64,000 nucleotides of DNA from Acidobacteriaceae bacterium. Lineage in GTDB: Bacteria; Acidobacteriota; Terriglobia; Terriglobales; Acidobacteriaceae. Below, one piece after another: positions 1 to 7,383 of this stretch; the first letter of the stretch is position 1; every line of letters begins with the position of its first letter. The translations under genes were made by a program, and so were the position numbers. The notes beneath the pieces are model-generated. The model was given only the letters and a program-made list of their open reading frames with translations. It made no database searches and had not been told where the DNA came from. The stretch is taken from assembly GCA_003170825.1 (NCBI GenBank), contig PMYL01000019.1, positions 114,717 through 178,716 of the forward strand, written 5' to 3'.

Positions 1-1
1 C

Positions 2-1090
2 GGGCGTCAGGAGTTAGGCAGCCGCACGGTGGCGGCGTTCGGCTACCGGCGGCATACGGACGAGTTTGTTTTGCTGCGCGATGACCCGGCCGTCTATGAA
101 AACAACCACATCGATGGCTCCTGGCAGGCGTCTTTGCGCCGGACTGTTCCTATCGCGACCACATCCCTGATTCTGTTCGGGCTTGAATCGGATGGCGACA
201 GCATCCAGAGCAACAATCTTGGCCTTCATGCCCGCAATCGCGGCGCGGGCTATATGGATCTTGACTGGCGGCCCGCGAAGAAGCGTTGGAACCTGTCGGC
301 AGGCCTGCGCGAAGAGATATTTTCAGGCGGCGCGCTGTCCGTGCTATCGCCCCATCTGGCAGGGAGTTTGCGGCTGACGGATAAGATCAAGCTGCGGGCG
401 AGCGGCGGGTATGGATTCAGGATTCCTACTTATACCGACCTTTATTACTCCGATCCGGTCAGCCATGGCAATCCCAGCCTCAAGCCTGAGTCTGCCTGGA
501 GCGGCGATGGAGGCGTGGATTGGGTTCCATCCAGCCGTCTTTCGCTCTCCGCCACCGGGTTCTATTCCCGCGAGCATGACACGATCGACTTTGTGCGCGC
601 CACGATCCTCCCTAACTCTCTTCTTCCCGCGTCGTGCCCTGTCAACATATGGTGCGCGACCAACCTTAGCGGCTTGCATTTTGCGGGTGTAGAGTCTTCC
701 GCAACCTGGATAGCCGCAAAGGGGCAAACAGTCCAGGTCGCGTGGACCGGGCTTATCGGCGCGCAGCCGCCCTTGAACGGCCTGCAATCGGAGTACGCCC
801 TCAACTATCCGGTCGATAACATCCATGCGACATGGACGGCAGCGCTGGGACACAGTCTTACCGTGACCAATGCGGTGCAGATCGCAAAGCCCTATCAGCA
901 GCCGGGCCAACTGCCGTGGAATGCTTCCCCCTATCCCGTGTGGAACGCTTCGCTGACCCGTGACTCGGGAAAGCTCCGCCCCTATCTGCGGCTCGGAAAT
1001 CTGAGTAACACCGGGTACCAGGAGATCAATGGAGTCGCTATGCCCGGTCGGTCGATCAGCGGCGGAGTTTCCCTGTGGCTTGGCCGCTGA
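2..1090 (+). CDS. TonB-dependent receptor, BtuB/Cir-like, C-terminal part
   Basis: This is the C-terminal beta-barrel portion of an outer-membrane TonB-dependent receptor that would import a scarce nutrient such as a cobalamin or siderophore. The frame is open to the left edge, so the plug domain and start lie outside the window. The stretch GFRIPTYTDLYY followed by GNPSLKPE is the hallmark of BtuB/Cir-type barrels, and alternating amphipathic strands run to the C-terminus. The last residue is Arg instead of the usual aromatic. The downstream symporter operon has its own promoter, so the receptor is probably a separate unit. Receptor class is secure; the ligand is not determined. Confidence 0.85.
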   Translation, partial: GRQELGSRTVAAFGYRRHTDEFVLLRDDPAVYENNHIDGSWQASLRRTVPIATTSLILFGLESDGDSIQSNNLGLHARNRGAGYMDLDWRPAKKRWNLSAGLREEIFSGGALSVLSPHLAGSLRLTDKIKLRASGGYGFRIPTYTDLYYSDPVSHGNPSLKPESAWSGDGGVDWVPSSRLSLSATGFYSREHDTIDFVRATILPNSLLPASCPVNIWCATNLSGLHFAGVESSATWIAAKGQTVQVAWTGLIGAQPPLNGLQSEYALNYPVDNIHATWTAALGHSLTVTNAVQIAKPYQQPGQLPWNASPYPVWNASLTRDSGKLRPYLRLGNLSNTGYQEINGVAMPGRSISGGVSLWLGR

Positions 1091-1253
1091 TTCCGAGCGA
1101 AAATTACCTGGTGTCGCATTCAGGGCGGATAAGGTAGACTTCGTCCGGTAGACGCTTACGCGATCGCGGAAGCGGTCCATTCTCCTTGACATCGGGTTTT
1201 GCCACGGACGTTGAGCCGTGATCGAAGGATTTTCCCCGAGGGCAGTTTGACGC

Positions 1254-1283
1254 TTGACAACCATTGCAGTAAACCCATTTACT
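1254..1283 (+). promoter_or_regulatory. Promoter with operator-like dyad for the symporter/isomerase operon
   Basis: A consensus -35 TTGACA (1254-1259) is followed after 18 bp by TTTACT (1278-1283) as a possible -10. The -10 is one arm of a perfect dyad, AGTAAA-CCCA-TTTACT (1268-1283). Such a dyad over the -10 is what a LacI- or GntR-type sugar repressor would use. No regulator gene is adjacent. The promoter and operator roles are inferred from spacing and symmetry only. Confidence 0.5.
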
Positions 1284-1339
1284 AAGGGCGAACGTCCAAA
1301 GGATTCGCGGACGAATTCACCCATGTTCAGGTGACAAGA

Positions 1340-3136
1340 ATGTTCGTTTTGGTCTCAAACTCCATCGCCGCTGCCGGCTCGCCTACGGCTGCCGCGGCGT
1401 TCCTTGCGCTCGGCGCCCCCTCGCTGGCGCACTTGAGTCCGCTCGACATTGCAGTGATCGCCATCTACTTCGTGATGGTGATTTGGATCGGCTTCTACCT
1501 GAAGCAGAAAGCCAACACCAGCGAAGAGTTCTTTATGGCCGGGCGCGAGATGACCGCCTGGATTGCGGGTTTGAGCTTCGTCGCGGCCAACCTGGGATCG
1601 CTCGAACTAATGGGCTGGGCAGGCTCGGCCTACCAGTACGGCATTCTCGCCGCGCACTGGTACTGGGTGGGAGCTATTCCCGCCATGCTCTTTCTGGGCA
1701 TGGTGATGATGCCCTTTTACTACGTCTGCAAGACGCACTCCGTGCCCGGATATCTCAAGCTCCGCTTCGGCCAGGGAACCAGCATCGTTGCCGCCTTCTC
1801 GTTCGCCTTCATGACCGTGCTGATGAGCGGCGTAAACATGTTTGCCATGGCGGAAGTGATGAAGGTGGTGCTTGGCTGGGACATGAACTTCTCCATCATT
1901 GTCTCCTCGCTAGCCGTGGCGGCGTATGTGGCGCTGGGCGGGTTGCGTTCGGCCATCTTCAACGAGGTTTTGCAGTTCGTGCTCATTTGGGGAGGCGCGC
2001 TGCTGGTGCCGATTCTCGGCCTCATCGAGGCCGGTGGCTGGAACGGGCTCAAGGCCAAGATCGCGCACAACATCGCCACCGGCGCAATCGCTCCCGGCGA
2101 CTACACGCACCTGTGGCGCAGCATGGGCCACTTTGCCGACAACCCGATGGGCATTCACTGGACGGGCATCGTCTTCGGCCTGGGATTCGCCATCAGCTTC
2201 GGCTACTGGACCACGGACTTCCTGGTGGTGCAGCGGGTACTGGCCGCCAACAGCCTCCGTTCGGCGCGCATGGCGCCGGTGATCGGATCTTTCTTCAAAA
2301 TGGCTGTACCGTTCATCGTGATCCTGCCCGGCCTGCTGGGCCTTGTGGTGCTGCAGAATTCAGACGGCAGCCTGATGAAGCTGGTGGGCGAGAATGTGGT
2401 CGCGGCAAACCCAGGGGCGGGCTTGCACAGCTACAACGAAGTGCTGCCGCTGATGCTGGTGCGCTACTGTAGCCCCGGCCTACTGGGGCTGGGGATTACC
2501 GCGCTGATTGCCGGTTTCATGAGCGGCATGGCCGGCAACGTAAGCGCCTTTTCCGCGGTGTGGACTTACGACATCTATCAGCCCCTGATCAACAAGAAGG
2601 CGCGCGACGAGCACTACGTAGCGGTTGGGCGTTGGGCCACGATTCTCGGCGTGGTCATCTCCATCGGCGCTGCCTACCTGGTCATGAACGCCAAGGGCAT
2701 CATGGATTACGTGCAGGCGCTGTTCAGCTTCTTCATTTCACCTCTGCTCGGCGCGGTGCTGATGGGCATGTTCTGGAAGCGCGCCACCAGGGCGGGCGGC
2801 TTCTGGGGCCTGTTGATCGGCACGCTTACCTCGATCAGCTTGTGGGCCTGGGTCAAGATTGATCCATCGGCGCTGCGTTATGTGGCGATCTCTCCGGATG
2901 CCAAGGATATGGCGGAGAATATGTACCGCGCCCTCTGGTCGGTGAGCGTCACAGTGATCGTCGTCTTTGTGGTCAGTCTCTTCGGCAAGGCTCGCCCGGT
3001 GGCGGAGTTGAATGGATTGGTCTATGGGGCCACAAAACTGCCCGCGGAAGAGCCGGTGCCATTTTACAAAAACGAGTGGTTCTGGACGGCGCTGGCGATC
3101 GTACTCTTCCTTGCCCTTAACATTTACTTTTGGTAG
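1340..3136 (+). CDS. SSS-family sodium:solute symporter
   Basis: A 598-residue inner-membrane protein of the sodium:solute symporter family (SLC5-like, LeuT fold), expected to use the sodium gradient to import an organic solute. About 13-14 hydrophobic helices are readable. The conserved segments are EEFFMAGREM after helix 1, GGLRSAIFNEVLQ in the middle, and the late GFMSGMAGNVSAFSAVWTYDIY. The ATG at 1340 is chosen because AGGTGA lies 6 bp upstream; a GTG at 1331 is the alternative. It heads a run of four co-directional genes with a sugar-isomerase-fold enzyme, so a sugar or sugar-like substrate is likely. Transport class is sure; substrate is inferred. Confidence 0.9.
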   Translation: MFVLVSNSIAAAGSPTAAAAFLALGAPSLAHLSPLDIAVIAIYFVMVIWIGFYLKQKANTSEEFFMAGREMTAWIAGLSFVAANLGSLELMGWAGSAYQYGILAAHWYWVGAIPAMLFLGMVMMPFYYVCKTHSVPGYLKLRFGQGTSIVAAFSFAFMTVLMSGVNMFAMAEVMKVVLGWDMNFSIIVSSLAVAAYVALGGLRSAIFNEVLQFVLIWGGALLVPILGLIEAGGWNGLKAKIAHNIATGAIAPGDYTHLWRSMGHFADNPMGIHWTGIVFGLGFAISFGYWTTDFLVVQRVLAANSLRSARMAPVIGSFFKMAVPFIVILPGLLGLVVLQNSDGSLMKLVGENVVAANPGAGLHSYNEVLPLMLVRYCSPGLLGLGITALIAGFMSGMAGNVSAFSAVWTYDIYQPLINKKARDEHYVAVGRWATILGVVISIGAAYLVMNAKGIMDYVQALFSFFISPLLGAVLMGMFWKRATRAGGFWGLLIGTLTSISLWAWVKIDPSALRYVAISPDAKDMAENMYRALWSVSVTVIVVFVVSLFGKARPVAELNGLVYGATKLPAEEPVPFYKNEWFWTALAIVLFLALNIYFW

Positions 3137-3147
3137 AGAGGCCACAC

Positions 3148-3363
3148 ATGCATTCCTCAGGAATTTCGATCTGGTTCTTCATTGGAGTCCTCCTCACCAT
3201 CTATGGCGCAATGATCCTGGGCTATGGATTGTTTGAGCTGGCCACCGGGCATACGGCCAACGTGATCCTCGCCAACCTGCACGCGCCGGTCTGGTGGGGT
3301 GGTTTGATTCTGGCGCTCGGCCTGTTTTACGGCGTGCGCTTTCGCCCGCGCCGCAACGGTTGA
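3148..3363 (+). CDS. Small two-helix membrane protein
   Basis: A 71-residue peptide with two predicted transmembrane helices (roughly residues 8-28 and 46-64) and a basic C-terminal tail FRPRRNG. The ATG at 3148 follows GAGAGG by 7 bp. The gene sits 11 bp after the symporter stop and 31 bp before the isomerase, so it is part of the same transcription unit. I do not recognise the family. Position suggests an accessory subunit or stabiliser of the symporter, but nothing in the sequence proves this. Confidence 0.7.
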   Translation: MHSSGISIWFFIGVLLTIYGAMILGYGLFELATGHTANVILANLHAPVWWGGLILALGLFYGVRFRPRRNG

Positions 3364-3394
3364 TCGATATGCGGCAACAAGGAGCAAGTGAAAG

Positions 3395-4822
3395 ATGACA
3401 GCGCAACGAACAATGACTTTTGGGATTGTGGTGGGCAACCGCGGGTTTTTCCCCGACCATTTGGCCAAGACCGGCCGCGAGGAGATGATTGCGGCAGTCG
3501 AAGCGGCAGGCGCGAAGGCGCTGGTCCTCGGTCCTGAGGATTCAAAGCACGGCGCGGTGGAAACCTTTGCAGAGGCAACCCGCTGTGCGGAGTTCTTCAA
3601 GGAACATGCGGCGGAGATCGACGGGATTATTGTCACGCTGCCGAACTTTGGCGACGAGCGCGGCGTAGCCGATGCTCTGCGTCTCTCAGGGCTCAAGGTT
3701 CCGGTGCTGATCCAGGCCACGCCCGACCGCTCGGACGCCATGACCATCGCCACCCGACGCGACAGCTTCTGCGGCAAGATGAGCGCCTGTAACAACCTGA
3801 TGCAATACGGCATTCCCTACTCGCTGACCAAGCTGCACACCGAAAGCCCTGAGTCGCCCGCGTTCAAGGCCGATCTGGAGTGGTTCTCGGCGGTTTGCCG
3901 CATCGTGAAGGGGCTCAAGAATCTGCGCATCGGCGCCATCGGAGCGCGTCCGGCGGCTTTCAATACGGTCCGCTACTCGGAGCGCATTCTGGAGACCCAC
4001 GGCATCTCCGTGGAGCCCATCGATCTCTCGGAAATCTTCGGCCGCATCCAGCGCATGAAAGACACGGACGACGCCGCGCAGGCCAAGCTCGCGGCTATCA
4101 AAAACTATGTCACTACTTCCGGCATTCCCGACGAAGCGCTGCTCAAGATGGCCAAGCTGGGCGCGGTTATCGATGGCTGGATGAAGCAGACCGCCGTAAC
4201 CATCAGCGCCGTGCAGTGCTGGACTTCGCTCGAAGAGTTCTTCGGCGTGGTGCCCTGCACCATCATGAGCATGATGAGCAACGATCTGATTCCCTCGGCC
4301 TGCGAAGTGGACGTGCCCGGCACGCTCAGCATGTACATGCTCGCCCTGGCCAGCGGCACCCCCTCGGCGCTGTTGGACTGGAACAACAACTACGGCAATT
4401 ACCCCGACAAGTGCGTCTGCTTCCACTGCTCCAACCTGCCCAAGCATTTCTTCAAGGAAGTCAAGATGGACTTCCAGGAGATCATCGCGGGCACGGTGGG
4501 CAAGGAAAATACGTTTGGCACCTGCGTGGGCCGCGTGAAGGCCGGCGCCATGAGCTTTGCGCGCTACTCCACCGACGACCGCCGCGGCGTGATGCGCGGA
4601 TACACCGGCGCGGGCCGCTTCACCGACGATTCGCTGGAGACCTTCGGCGGCGCCGGCGTGGCCGAGATTCCGCAACTGCAGAAGCTGCTCAAATACATCT
4701 GCCGCGAGGGCTTCGAGCACCACGTAGCCGCCAACTTCAGCGACGTATCGAAGGCCGTGCACGAGGCCGCCGTCCGCTACCTGGGCTGGGAGAGCCACTA
4801 CCATCCGGAACTCGAGGACTAA
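3395..4822 (+). CDS. FucI/AraA-fold sugar isomerase-like protein
   Basis: A 475-residue cytoplasmic protein of the L-fucose/L-arabinose isomerase superfamily, which interconverts aldoses and ketoses with a divalent metal. Candidate metal ligands are Glu304 (in CEVDVPGTL), Asp328 (in LLDWNNNYG), His344 (in FHCSNLP) and His442/443 near the end. The 24-residue Glu-to-Asp spacing matches E. coli FucI (E337/D361), and the later His positions resemble AraA. The N-terminal half is a Rossmann-like domain (GIVVGNRGFFPDHL). It is co-directional with the symporter, so the two may import and isomerise one sugar. It is shorter than E. coli FucI, so the substrate need not be fucose. Superfamily is fairly certain; substrate unknown. 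Confidence 0.85.
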   Translation: MTAQRTMTFGIVVGNRGFFPDHLAKTGREEMIAAVEAAGAKALVLGPEDSKHGAVETFAEATRCAEFFKEHAAEIDGIIVTLPNFGDERGVADALRLSGLKVPVLIQATPDRSDAMTIATRRDSFCGKMSACNNLMQYGIPYSLTKLHTESPESPAFKADLEWFSAVCRIVKGLKNLRIGAIGARPAAFNTVRYSERILETHGISVEPIDLSEIFGRIQRMKDTDDAAQAKLAAIKNYVTTSGIPDEALLKMAKLGAVIDGWMKQTAVTISAVQCWTSLEEFFGVVPCTIMSMMSNDLIPSACEVDVPGTLSMYMLALASGTPSALLDWNNNYGNYPDKCVCFHCSNLPKHFFKEVKMDFQEIIAGTVGKENTFGTCVGRVKAGAMSFARYSTDDRRGVMRGYTGAGRFTDDSLETFGGAGVAEIPQLQKLLKYICREGFEHHVAANFSDVSKAVHEAAVRYLGWESHYHPELED

Positions 4823-4841
4823 GCAAAGAATGGATACCGCT

Positions 4842-4881
4842 CGGGCGTTGACGAACACAAGTCAACGCCCGAAATTCTTTT
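4842..4881 (+). terminator. Intra-operonic terminator/attenuator hairpin
   Basis: A perfect 11-bp stem (CGGGCGTTGAC, 4842-4852, with its complement at 4861-4871) with an 8-nt loop is followed by AAATTCTTTT. It lies between the isomerase stop and the next gene's start. It fits an intrinsic terminator or a processing hairpin lowering expression of the M24-like gene. Confidence 0.65.
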
Positions 4882-4909
4882 GGGCGGCAGAAGAAAAGGA
4901 AGCGCAATC

Positions 4910-6064
4910 ATGAACAAGAGAATCGGCAAGAGCCTGGTGGTAAACGGCGCTACGCTGGTGACGGAAGACAAGTGGAATGCGGAGCTGGACGCGAAGCACG
5001 AACAATTGGTGGAATGGCTGCGCGGCCAGGGCCTGGCGGGCATTCTCATCCGGCGCAACGAGAATGTGGCCTGGCTGACGGGCGGCGCGGTGGAGCTGCG
5101 CGTGCTCACGCCCTGCGAAACCGGCGTGGCTTCGCTGCTGGTGACCGCGGCGGGCAAACGATACTACTTCACCACCGAGAACGAAGCGCCGCGCCTCAAC
5201 GACGAGGAGTTTGGCGCGCTGGATTTTGAGCCGGTGCTGTTTCCCTGGTACGCGGACGATACTGCGGCCGCTGCGGCGCGACTGGCCGGCGGGCCACTCG
5301 GCTCGGATACGCCGGGCGCGGGCCTCACGCCGGTCAACCTCTATCCCTTGCGCGCGGCGCTCAGCGAGACGGAGATTGCGCGCTATCGTTGGCTGGGCGC
5401 GGAAACCGCGGCCGCCACGGTGGAGGCGCTCAACCAGGTAGAGCCCGGCCTGAGCGAGTACGACCTTGAGGCCATCACGGCCGCCGGCCTGTTGCGCCGA
5501 GGCATCCTGCCCTCGGTCTATCTCTTCGCGGTGGACGATCGCATCCTGAAATACAAGCACGCCGTGGCGCGGGGCAAGAGGCTCAAGCAGTACGCCATGC
5601 TGAACTTGTGTTCGAGGAAGTGGGGGCTGGCCATCTCCATCACGCGGTTCGTTCACTTCGGCGCGCTGCCGGCGGAGCTTGGGGCGCGCTTTGAAGCCGC
5701 TGCCCAGGTGAACGCGGCGCTGCTGAACGCAACCCGCGTGTGCGCCACTTCGGCTGAGCTGTTTGGCGTGGCCCAAGCGGCGTATGCGAAGCAGGGTTTT
5801 CCCGGCGAGGAGCAGTTCCATCACCAGGGCGGAGCTACCGGCTACTGGGAGCGCGAGTGGGTGGCGACGTCTGCGGGCACAGAGACCGTGGTCAACAGCC
5901 AGGCCTTTGCCTGGAACCCCAGCATCCGCGGCGGCAAGACCGAGGACACCGTTCTGCTGCGCGATGGAGTGATCGAGAACCTGACTCCGACGCCGGAGTT
6001 GCCGGTGATTGCAGCCAGCGTGCAGGGCAGCACGTACGAGGCGACTGGCGTGCTGGTGAGGTAA
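4910..6064 (+). CDS. M24 (creatinase/prolidase-fold) protein lacking most metal ligands
   Basis: A 384-residue protein with the M24 'pita-bread' layout: N-terminal creatinase-like domain (about 25-145) and C-terminal domain (about 150-360). Against aminopeptidase P the ligands align as Asp to Asn232 (MLNLC), Asp to Ser243 (ISITR), His kept (His304/305, FHHQGG), Glu to Asn336 (WNPSI) and Glu345 kept (TEDTVLL). Three of five ligands are thus replaced, so a dimetal peptidase is unlikely; creatinase shows the fold can hydrolyse C-N bonds without metal. The ATG at 4910 has AAGGA about 9 bp upstream. It follows the isomerase after a hairpin. The alignment was made by eye; the reaction is unknown. 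Confidence 0.8.
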   Translation: MNKRIGKSLVVNGATLVTEDKWNAELDAKHEQLVEWLRGQGLAGILIRRNENVAWLTGGAVELRVLTPCETGVASLLVTAAGKRYYFTTENEAPRLNDEEFGALDFEPVLFPWYADDTAAAAARLAGGPLGSDTPGAGLTPVNLYPLRAALSETEIARYRWLGAETAAATVEALNQVEPGLSEYDLEAITAAGLLRRGILPSVYLFAVDDRILKYKHAVARGKRLKQYAMLNLCSRKWGLAISITRFVHFGALPAELGARFEAAAQVNAALLNATRVCATSAELFGVAQAAYAKQGFPGEEQFHHQGGATGYWEREWVATSAGTETVVNSQAFAWNPSIRGGKTEDTVLLRDGVIENLTPTPELPVIAASVQGSTYEATGVLVR

Positions 6065-6114
6065 AGCAGGGAACAGGGAATAGGGAAAAGCGGCTGTCCG
6101 CCGCAGCTGGCTGC

Positions 6115-6166
6115 TTGAATTGTGGACTGCATCGGGCATACAATCTGTCTTACCTGGAGGTAAGAC
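6115..6166 (+). promoter_or_regulatory. Promoter and operator of the first vapBC pair
   Basis: A -35 TTGAAT (6115-6120) and -10 TACAAT (6139-6144) are 18 bp apart. Just downstream is a perfect inverted repeat GTCTTACC-TGGA-GGTAAGAC (6147-6166), whose loop and right arm contain the GGAGG Shine-Dalgarno sequence for the ATG at 6170. Antitoxin binding would block transcription, and the transcript hairpin could also hide the ribosome site. The autoregulatory role is inferred. Confidence 0.6.
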
Positions 6167-6169
6167 GCT

Positions 6170-6433
6170 ATGGGGCAGATGGCGACGGTCAGCTCGAAGG
6201 GGCAAGTGGTGATTCCAGCCGCGCTTCGAAAAAAATTCCGGATAAAGGGTGGCACCCAGGTTGCGGTGGGTGAACGGGACGGACAGATTACGCTCACTCC
6301 CAACCCATATGACGCGATGCTCGCCTTGTGCGGGATACTGAGCGACGTGGAGGAAGACGTCGAGGCGTGGTGGATAGGGGAAAAACGCAAAGAACGTGAA
6401 CGCGAGGATGCCAAGATCGAGGAATTCCTGTGA
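6170..6433 (+). CDS. vapB: AbrB/MazE-type antitoxin (VapB)
   Basis: An 87-residue antitoxin with an N-terminal swapped-hairpin AbrB/SpoVT DNA-binding domain (ATVSSKGQVVIPAALRKKF, then a GG turn). Its acidic, helical C-terminal tail would wrap the toxin's active site. It is the first gene of a two-gene unit; its stop overlaps the toxin start as GTGA. GGAGG 9 bp upstream supports the ATG at 6170. The family is clear from the SSKGQVVIP motif; cognate toxin neutralisation is inferred from the arrangement. Confidence 0.88.
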   Translation: MGQMATVSSKGQVVIPAALRKKFRIKGGTQVAVGERDGQITLTPNPYDAMLALCGILSDVEEDVEAWWIGEKRKEREREDAKIEEFL

Positions 6434-6840
6434 AGGAATATGTACTGGACGCAAATGCGCTGGTGCGCTATTTTCGGCGAACGCCTGGATTTGCAGCTGT
6501 TGAGAATCTTTTCCAACAGGCCAAAGCAGGGCGGGCGCATTTGTCTATCTCTGTGGTGAATTTGAGTGAAGTGATTTATGTGCTTGCTCGTTATTTTGGC
6601 CAGGAACAGACCTTCCGGTATATCGAAATTTCGCGCCGTGCCGTTGAGTCCGCGGCGGTAAGCGAATCAGTGGCGATGGATACAGCGATCCTGTGCATTC
6701 GTTACAAGCTGGGTTTGGCTGACTGCTTTGCCGCTGAATTGGCGATGCGCACAGGAGCCACGCTCGTGACCGCCGACCGGGAGTACGCCAAGTTCGGCAA
6801 ACAATTGAAAATCCTGGCCCTGCCGCGGCATTCCGCATAA
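6430..6840 (+). CDS. vapC: PIN-domain toxin (VapC)
   Basis: A 136-residue PIN-domain ribonuclease of the VapC class, expected to cut tRNA or rRNA when the antitoxin is degraded. All four acidic positions are visible: Asp in YVLDANALV, Glu in NLSEVIYVLA, Asp in GLADCFAAELA and Asp in VTADREYAKF. The GTG start overlaps the antitoxin stop, indicating translational coupling. Length is normal for the family and the reading frame is intact, so the module is likely functional. Confidence 0.88.
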   Translation: MKEYVLDANALVRYFRRTPGFAAVENLFQQAKAGRAHLSISVVNLSEVIYVLARYFGQEQTFRYIEISRRAVESAAVSESVAMDTAILCIRYKLGLADCFAAELAMRTGATLVTADREYAKFGKQLKILALPRHSA

Positions 6841-6963
6841 TTGCACAGCAGGGACGGCTATCGCAACAGAAGATGGCCGCCAGTGGCCCGGATGCACCGT
6901 TACGCGACGTGGACGAAGAACGCGCAGCGGCGCTGGCGGGCCGCTGATCTGTCCGAAGACATC

Positions 6964-7006
6964 CACTCGTTGCCTTCGATGAGCACCCCGTCGAAGGCAA
7001 CGAGTG
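6964..7006. repeat. Perfect 16-bp-stem inverted repeat
   Basis: CACTCGTTGCCTTCGA (6964-6979) and its exact complement (6991-7006) flank an 11-nt loop. It lies between vapC and the cupin gene. No T-run follows on the + strand, so it is not a standard terminator. It may stabilise or attenuate the cupin leader, or be a short palindromic element. Confidence 0.7.
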
Positions 7007-7047
7007 CAACGGAATCAACTCTGTGGACGCATACGAAGGAGGGGCTT

Positions 7048-7383
7048 ATGGACTATACATTTCTTGCCAATCTGCAACAGGAGTTCGCACTACCGGAAAA
7101 GGGAATCTTGAGTCGCGTTCTGCACAAGGACGATCACGTGAACGTCACACTATTCGGCTTCTCGGCAGGGCAGGAACTCTCCGCACATTCAGCGCCGACG
7201 CCAGCCATTCTCTACTTCCTGGAGGGAGAAGCCGAAGTCCAATTGGGAGAGGACAAGGTCAATGCCCAACCAGGCTCATTTGTCTATATGCCCCCGATGT
7301 TGCCTCATGGCATCGCCGCCAAGACCGCGCTTCGCATGCTGCTCGTTCAAATTACTCCGCCAGCAGCCGCACCACGTGGTTGA
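7048..7383 (+). CDS. Small single-domain cupin
   Basis: A 111-residue cupin with a recognisable double-stranded beta-helix: GFSAGQELSAHSAPTPAIL (motif 1), YFLEGEAEVQLGE, and PGSFVYMPPMLPHGI (motif 2). Motif 1 reads H-S-A where metal-binding cupins usually have HxH, so one ligand is missing while the motif-2 His remains. AAGGAGGGG ends 3 bp before the ATG at 7048. The last 32 bp overlap the end of ackA on the opposite strand (7352-7383). Possible roles include small-molecule sensing or isomerisation; the substrate cannot be told. Confidence 0.85.
   Translation: MDYTFLANLQQEFALPEKGILSRVLHKDDHVNVTLFGFSAGQELSAHSAPTPAILYFLEGEAEVQLGEDKVNAQPGSFVYMPPMLPHGIAAKTALRMLLVQITPPAAAPRG

Noticed and set aside
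4862-6454. 530-codon minus-strand frame across the M24-like gene and vapB
   Set aside because: It is a shadow of GC-rich codons; it crosses an operator and a gene start with clear motifs on the + strand, and is Arg/His-rich without domains.
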